From Hetaerina americana (Eukaryota; Arthropoda; Insecta; Odonata; Calopterygidae): a stretch of DNA of 64,000 nt. Positions 60,912 through 64,000 of the stretch are shown piece by piece (within the stretch, counting starts at the first letter, position 1; every line of letters starts with the position of its first letter). The DNA is taken from contig JAKTNV010000024.1 in NCBI GenBank assembly GCA_022747635.1, positions 868,001-932,000 on the forward strand. The letters run 5' to 3'. A model generated the notes under the pieces. That model was not told the DNA's origin and searched no databases. It saw only the letters and a list, made by a program, of their open reading frames with translations. The position numbers were made by a program, and so were the translations under genes.

Positions 60912-62290
60912 CGTAGTCTACCATTTGATGTAGATTTTAGATGGACACAGACGGATCATGACAATGCTTCTCAGACCCATTGAAAAAGCTAATCTTACAT
61001 TAAATTCTACAATAAGCTGTTCTTTAACTCCGAATGCTCTGCTTACTTCATTCTGTCCATCATACCTAGCTTTTTCCTCCCCCTAACTTGCATTCCTAAA
61101 ACCCCCCAGTCTAACACAGTAATATAATTCCACTGCTAATCAATATGCTTTGCAGTCATCTTTCCTGCCACCTTGGGATTTCTGTCAACAATCCCTTCAC
61201 CTTTCTCACCATGACAAGTATTGCTTCAATTGTATTCCTTGCTGCCCTCTTCATCTTTTTTATCCTACTCCACATCCACATTTCAAAACCTTCAATCTAA
61301 AATTATCACTTTGATTCCAAGACCATGTTTATACACCATACAAAATTATTCTCCAATCAAATTTTTCGCTATTCTTTTCTAGACATCCTTACTCAAATTC
61401 ACCAGCATAAATTCTCTCCTCCTTTGAAAGCTGCTTTGCCTAATGCAGTTCTTCTTATATCCATGCTATTTTGACCATTTTGATCCTAAACTTTGGCTGG
61501 ATACGTCAACTGTTCTGCCTGCACCAGTGTTTACTCCCCCTTGTTCCAACATTAAATATGATAAAGCCAACCTCATTCTCAATAACCTCTTATTTTTACA
61601 TTGATTTTCATACCATGCCTGTCAGACATTTCATAATGCAATCAGTGATGATTGTAACACCTTGGCTGCATTATTACACCTTGATTATAACTTATTCATC
61701 TGCCATCCTAATTGCTTTTATGGATTCTCTGCCTATTTTCATTATTATATACCATTCTTCTCATTACTATTTTACCGCTTCCTTTGGGCATGCTTTAAAA
61801 AGCATATGTGATAATTGACACCTCCTCTTAACACTGTCTGCCTATTCTGACTCGTCATCTGTTAAAAACACCAGAGCAGATGGGGATATGCACCGATGGT
61901 AGATTTCACCTCTCTCTCCAATCTTGTTTAATATGTTTTTTAATTCTACCTAATTTATTCAATCAAATGCCTTCTTTAAAGCTAGGAAGCAAACAAATAC
62001 ATCCAACTTCATTTTTTTCCTCTCTATTAGTGACCTGGTTACTGCTATGGCATCATGTGTGCCTCTCTTCTTCCTGAACCTAAAATGAGCACCTCCAAAG
62101 TAATCATTTGCCCACCTCTCCATTTTCTCATAAATGATCCATAGTACCACCTTGGCTGCATGTAAATCAAACTTATTGTACTGCAGACCTCATACATGGT
62201 TGTCTTCCTCTTTTTTGGGATAGAACTAATGCTGATCTGATGAAATCTTCCTGACACTCTTCCCTTTTTTGCAAATTCTGTGACTCAGCC
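60912..62290 (-). mobile_element. LINE copy downstream of the NAT gene
   Basis: A minus-strand frame (62,150-61,959) reads FRKKRGTHDAIAVTRSLIER and VFVCFLALKKAFD, the RT segment GFRKGRGTRDAI...DLEKAFD. Around 61,700 the strand gives AIRMADEQVIIKV (motif C, ADD changed to ADE). The end near 60,920 has TCCATCTAAAATCTACATCA followed by GGTAGACTACGAATAATG, matching the family 3' end at 11.1 and 51.7 kb. Many stops. Confidence 0.8.
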
Positions 62291-62400
62291 CAAAAAATTC
62301 TGTGACTTAAGATTGTATTCAAAGAGTAATGTGGAGCTAGCCACAACTGGTAGAGCAGCAGGGCAGTAGCATAACTAGTAGAGCAGTAACACTGAGGATC

Positions 62401-62704
62401 AAGATGGTGCAGCGGCTATCGTACTGGCTTCTCACCCAGAAGGCCCAGGTTCAAATCCCGACTGTGTTGAATATTTTTCAGAGGTATCTCGATCCCTACT
62501 TGAGGAGCTTTGTGGAGGGCACTTTGAGTGAGTATGCCATCTGTCAGATGGGATGTTAAGCTGCAAACCCCTTGACGCCTTTTGTAAAGAGTAGGCTAAT
62601 GTGACGCCAGGTTTCTCTCCACCCTTCTTCCTTTCCTGTCCATCCCTGATGGCGCAAATGACCTCAGCTGTTGGTTGCCTCCCCTAAACACTACTTCTAC
62701 TACT
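62401..62704 (+). mobile_element. Full-length tRNA-derived SINE (tRNA-Glu-like head)
   Basis: The head GGTGCAGCGGCTATCG and GGTTCAAATCCCG are the polymerase III box A and box B. The arm between them, CTGGCTTCTCACCCAGAAGG, resembles a tRNA-Glu anticodon arm. A body of about 200 bp follows (GAGTAGGCTAATG, then GCAAATGACCTCAGCTGTTG and GCCTCCCCTAAACACTACT) and ends in a TACTTCTACTACT tail. Two other copies of the body occur at 54.1 and 59.1 kb. The 5' part from 62,341 contains GAGCAGCAGGGCAGTAGCAT, possibly flanking duplication. Confidence 0.85.
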
Positions 62705-63129
62705 TGAATGCATCAAATTGTTTGCCAAGAGATTACATTGTGCACTGGATTCATCAAATTCACTCACAATAATTAATCTGACACAGTTGGCTGCTTTGAA
62801 GTGGGCATGATCACCTGTATGGAATTCAAACCTATTTAACCATAAATTTTGAATTGCTGATTATCGGAGCATTAAAAAACGTAAATTGCTTCTTTACCAG
62901 TTGGCGACGTAAGAATTCATTCATCTTGACCTATCTTACTTCCATTTCATATTTTTTCAATCCCTCTAATTCTCCCTCTTTCGAAAATTAAAGGATGGGG
63001 AAATTATGTGCCTTTGCCCCTCTCTCTGTTACAAAAAAAAGGAGGGAGGGATTGTCAGATTTTAATTCAACTGACCTGATGCAATAAGTATGGATTAGAG
63101 TGGGCTTAAATGCTTTACATTCCATAGGA
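62705..63129. other. Non-coding stretch between SINE and Penelope fragment
   Basis: AT-rich, nothing recognised. Confidence 0.4.
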
Positions 63130-64000
63130 TCACCCATCAAAATTTAACCCACTTCAGTTTTCCAGGAAAATGAAATTGCATCGGGATTGGACTGCAAGGT
63201 TTTTAGAGCATGACGTTTGTTTGTGGAGAGGTTATTTTTTAGTCTGAGAGATTTTATGAAGGATTTATTGGAATCTTTTTCGAGAAGTATGAAAATTTCA
63301 ACAGGATGGTTACTAGAAAAGGGTTTTGGTTCATGAGTTGTAGCCGGGTGGTCTTTGCCAAGTAGGGGATGGACGTTTATATGACTGGAAGGGTTACTTT
63401 GTGATTTCCAGAAGGCACGCCATCAAAGGTTTTGGTAGGAATTGAGGGTATCAGTGAGTATGTTTAGGTGGTTGATTTTTGGTGTAGGAGAGACGGATAG
63501 GCCTTTACTAAGAATGCAAATTTCATTGTCAGAAAGGCTGGTATTTGAAAGGTGTACAATGTCATGAGAATTGTCGGGGGGAAGGGGGGTGTTGGGACCG
63601 TTTAATGGTACCTCGCATCTGGGGAAAACCTGAGAGCCTTTGGGAGGAGGGGGGAGGTTGTAAATGCTGCTAAGGTCGGGCTTATATTGAAAGAATGAGG
63701 TTGGTTTAGGAAGCTGTGGCAGGAAAGGATGAGAGTGAAATTTGAGACCTACTCGGAAGAAGGCAATACAAAGATATGACAATTTTTTAAGGAGGCATTG
63801 ACGTTTTTGTTGAAGGGAACATAGGGCAGATGAAACTATGGCGTTTAGTTGTGGAATTAGGTTAGCAGCAGCCAATGAGATTATTTTAAAGAGGGAAAAT
63901 AAGTTTGAAAAAAAATATATATATATCGCATCCCAGACTGTCTTCCGTTACCTCTTGAAGGAGGATTACATCGGCCCTGAGATCGCGCCATAAACGTCGG
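63130..64000 (-). mobile_element. N-terminal fragment of a second Penelope-like element (runs off window)
   Basis: A minus-strand frame (63,875-63,423) includes IVHLSNTSLSDNEICILSKG and SVSPTPKIN, the sequence that starts the conserved N-terminal region of Penelope ORFs. Decayed translation continues to about 63,130 (LTSPQ-like and KPCSPIP stretches), where a lysine-rich RT finger region is expected. The last 50 bases of the window end in CATAAACGTCGG, which resembles a degenerate Penelope terminal-repeat or hammerhead end. The element probably extends beyond the window. It is not the missing half of the 34-kb copy, being 27 kb away. Confidence 0.6.

Noticed and set aside
62401..62475. Functional tRNA-Glu gene
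   Set aside because: Boxes A and B are present but the acceptor and D stems do not close, and the sequence continues into a SINE body found at two other sites.

Overview
The window looks like animal nuclear DNA, most probably from an arthropod with a large, transposon-rich genome. The evidence is a split gene with GT..AG introns, several mariner (Tc1/mariner) transposons, Penelope-like retroelements, many decayed LINEs, tRNA-derived SINEs and long (TA)n microsatellites. There are no bacterial operons, rRNA genes or CRISPR arrays. I cannot name the species from the sequence.

Only one host gene is recognised with confidence. It is a four-exon gene on the + strand (about 50,319 to 60,065) for a 312-residue protein of the arylamine N-acetyltransferase (NAT) family, with the Cys-His-Asp triad in place (C74, H109, D133) and all exon joins in frame. 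Its 6.6-kb first intron holds LINE pieces on the opposite strand, a SINE copy and a (TA)n tract; its second intron holds another SINE copy. A weaker candidate is a GC-rich exon at 28,298-28,792 with a good splice acceptor and donor; its host gene is not recognised.

Layout. 0-18.5 kb: AT-rich non-coding DNA alternating with CpG- and purine-rich (or pyrimidine-rich) blocks, one perfect 18-bp hairpin, a compound microsatellite palindrome, and two LINE 3' regions at 9.5-11.2 kb. 18.5-30 kb: mostly AT-rich single-copy-looking DNA without recognisable genes. 30-43.9 kb: a mobile-element belt with SINE copies, four mariner remnants plus a fifth mariner nested inside a Penelope-like element, the Penelope-like element itself with about 325-bp inverted terminal arms, a foldback element, and LINE fragments. 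44.6-45.5 kb: another CpG-rich block. 47-48.7 kb: a LINE remnant. 50-60 kb: the NAT gene. 61-64 kb: a LINE remnant, a full tRNA-headed SINE, and the N-terminal part of another Penelope-like element that runs off the window.

The most interesting structure is at 33.2-36.0 kb. A Penelope-like element (reverse transcriptase plus GIY-YIG endonuclease) is interrupted by an internally deleted 753-bp mariner in the linker before the endonuclease; leaving one TA at the insertion site puts the two halves back in one frame. Its inverted arms each carry a hammerhead-ribozyme-like core.
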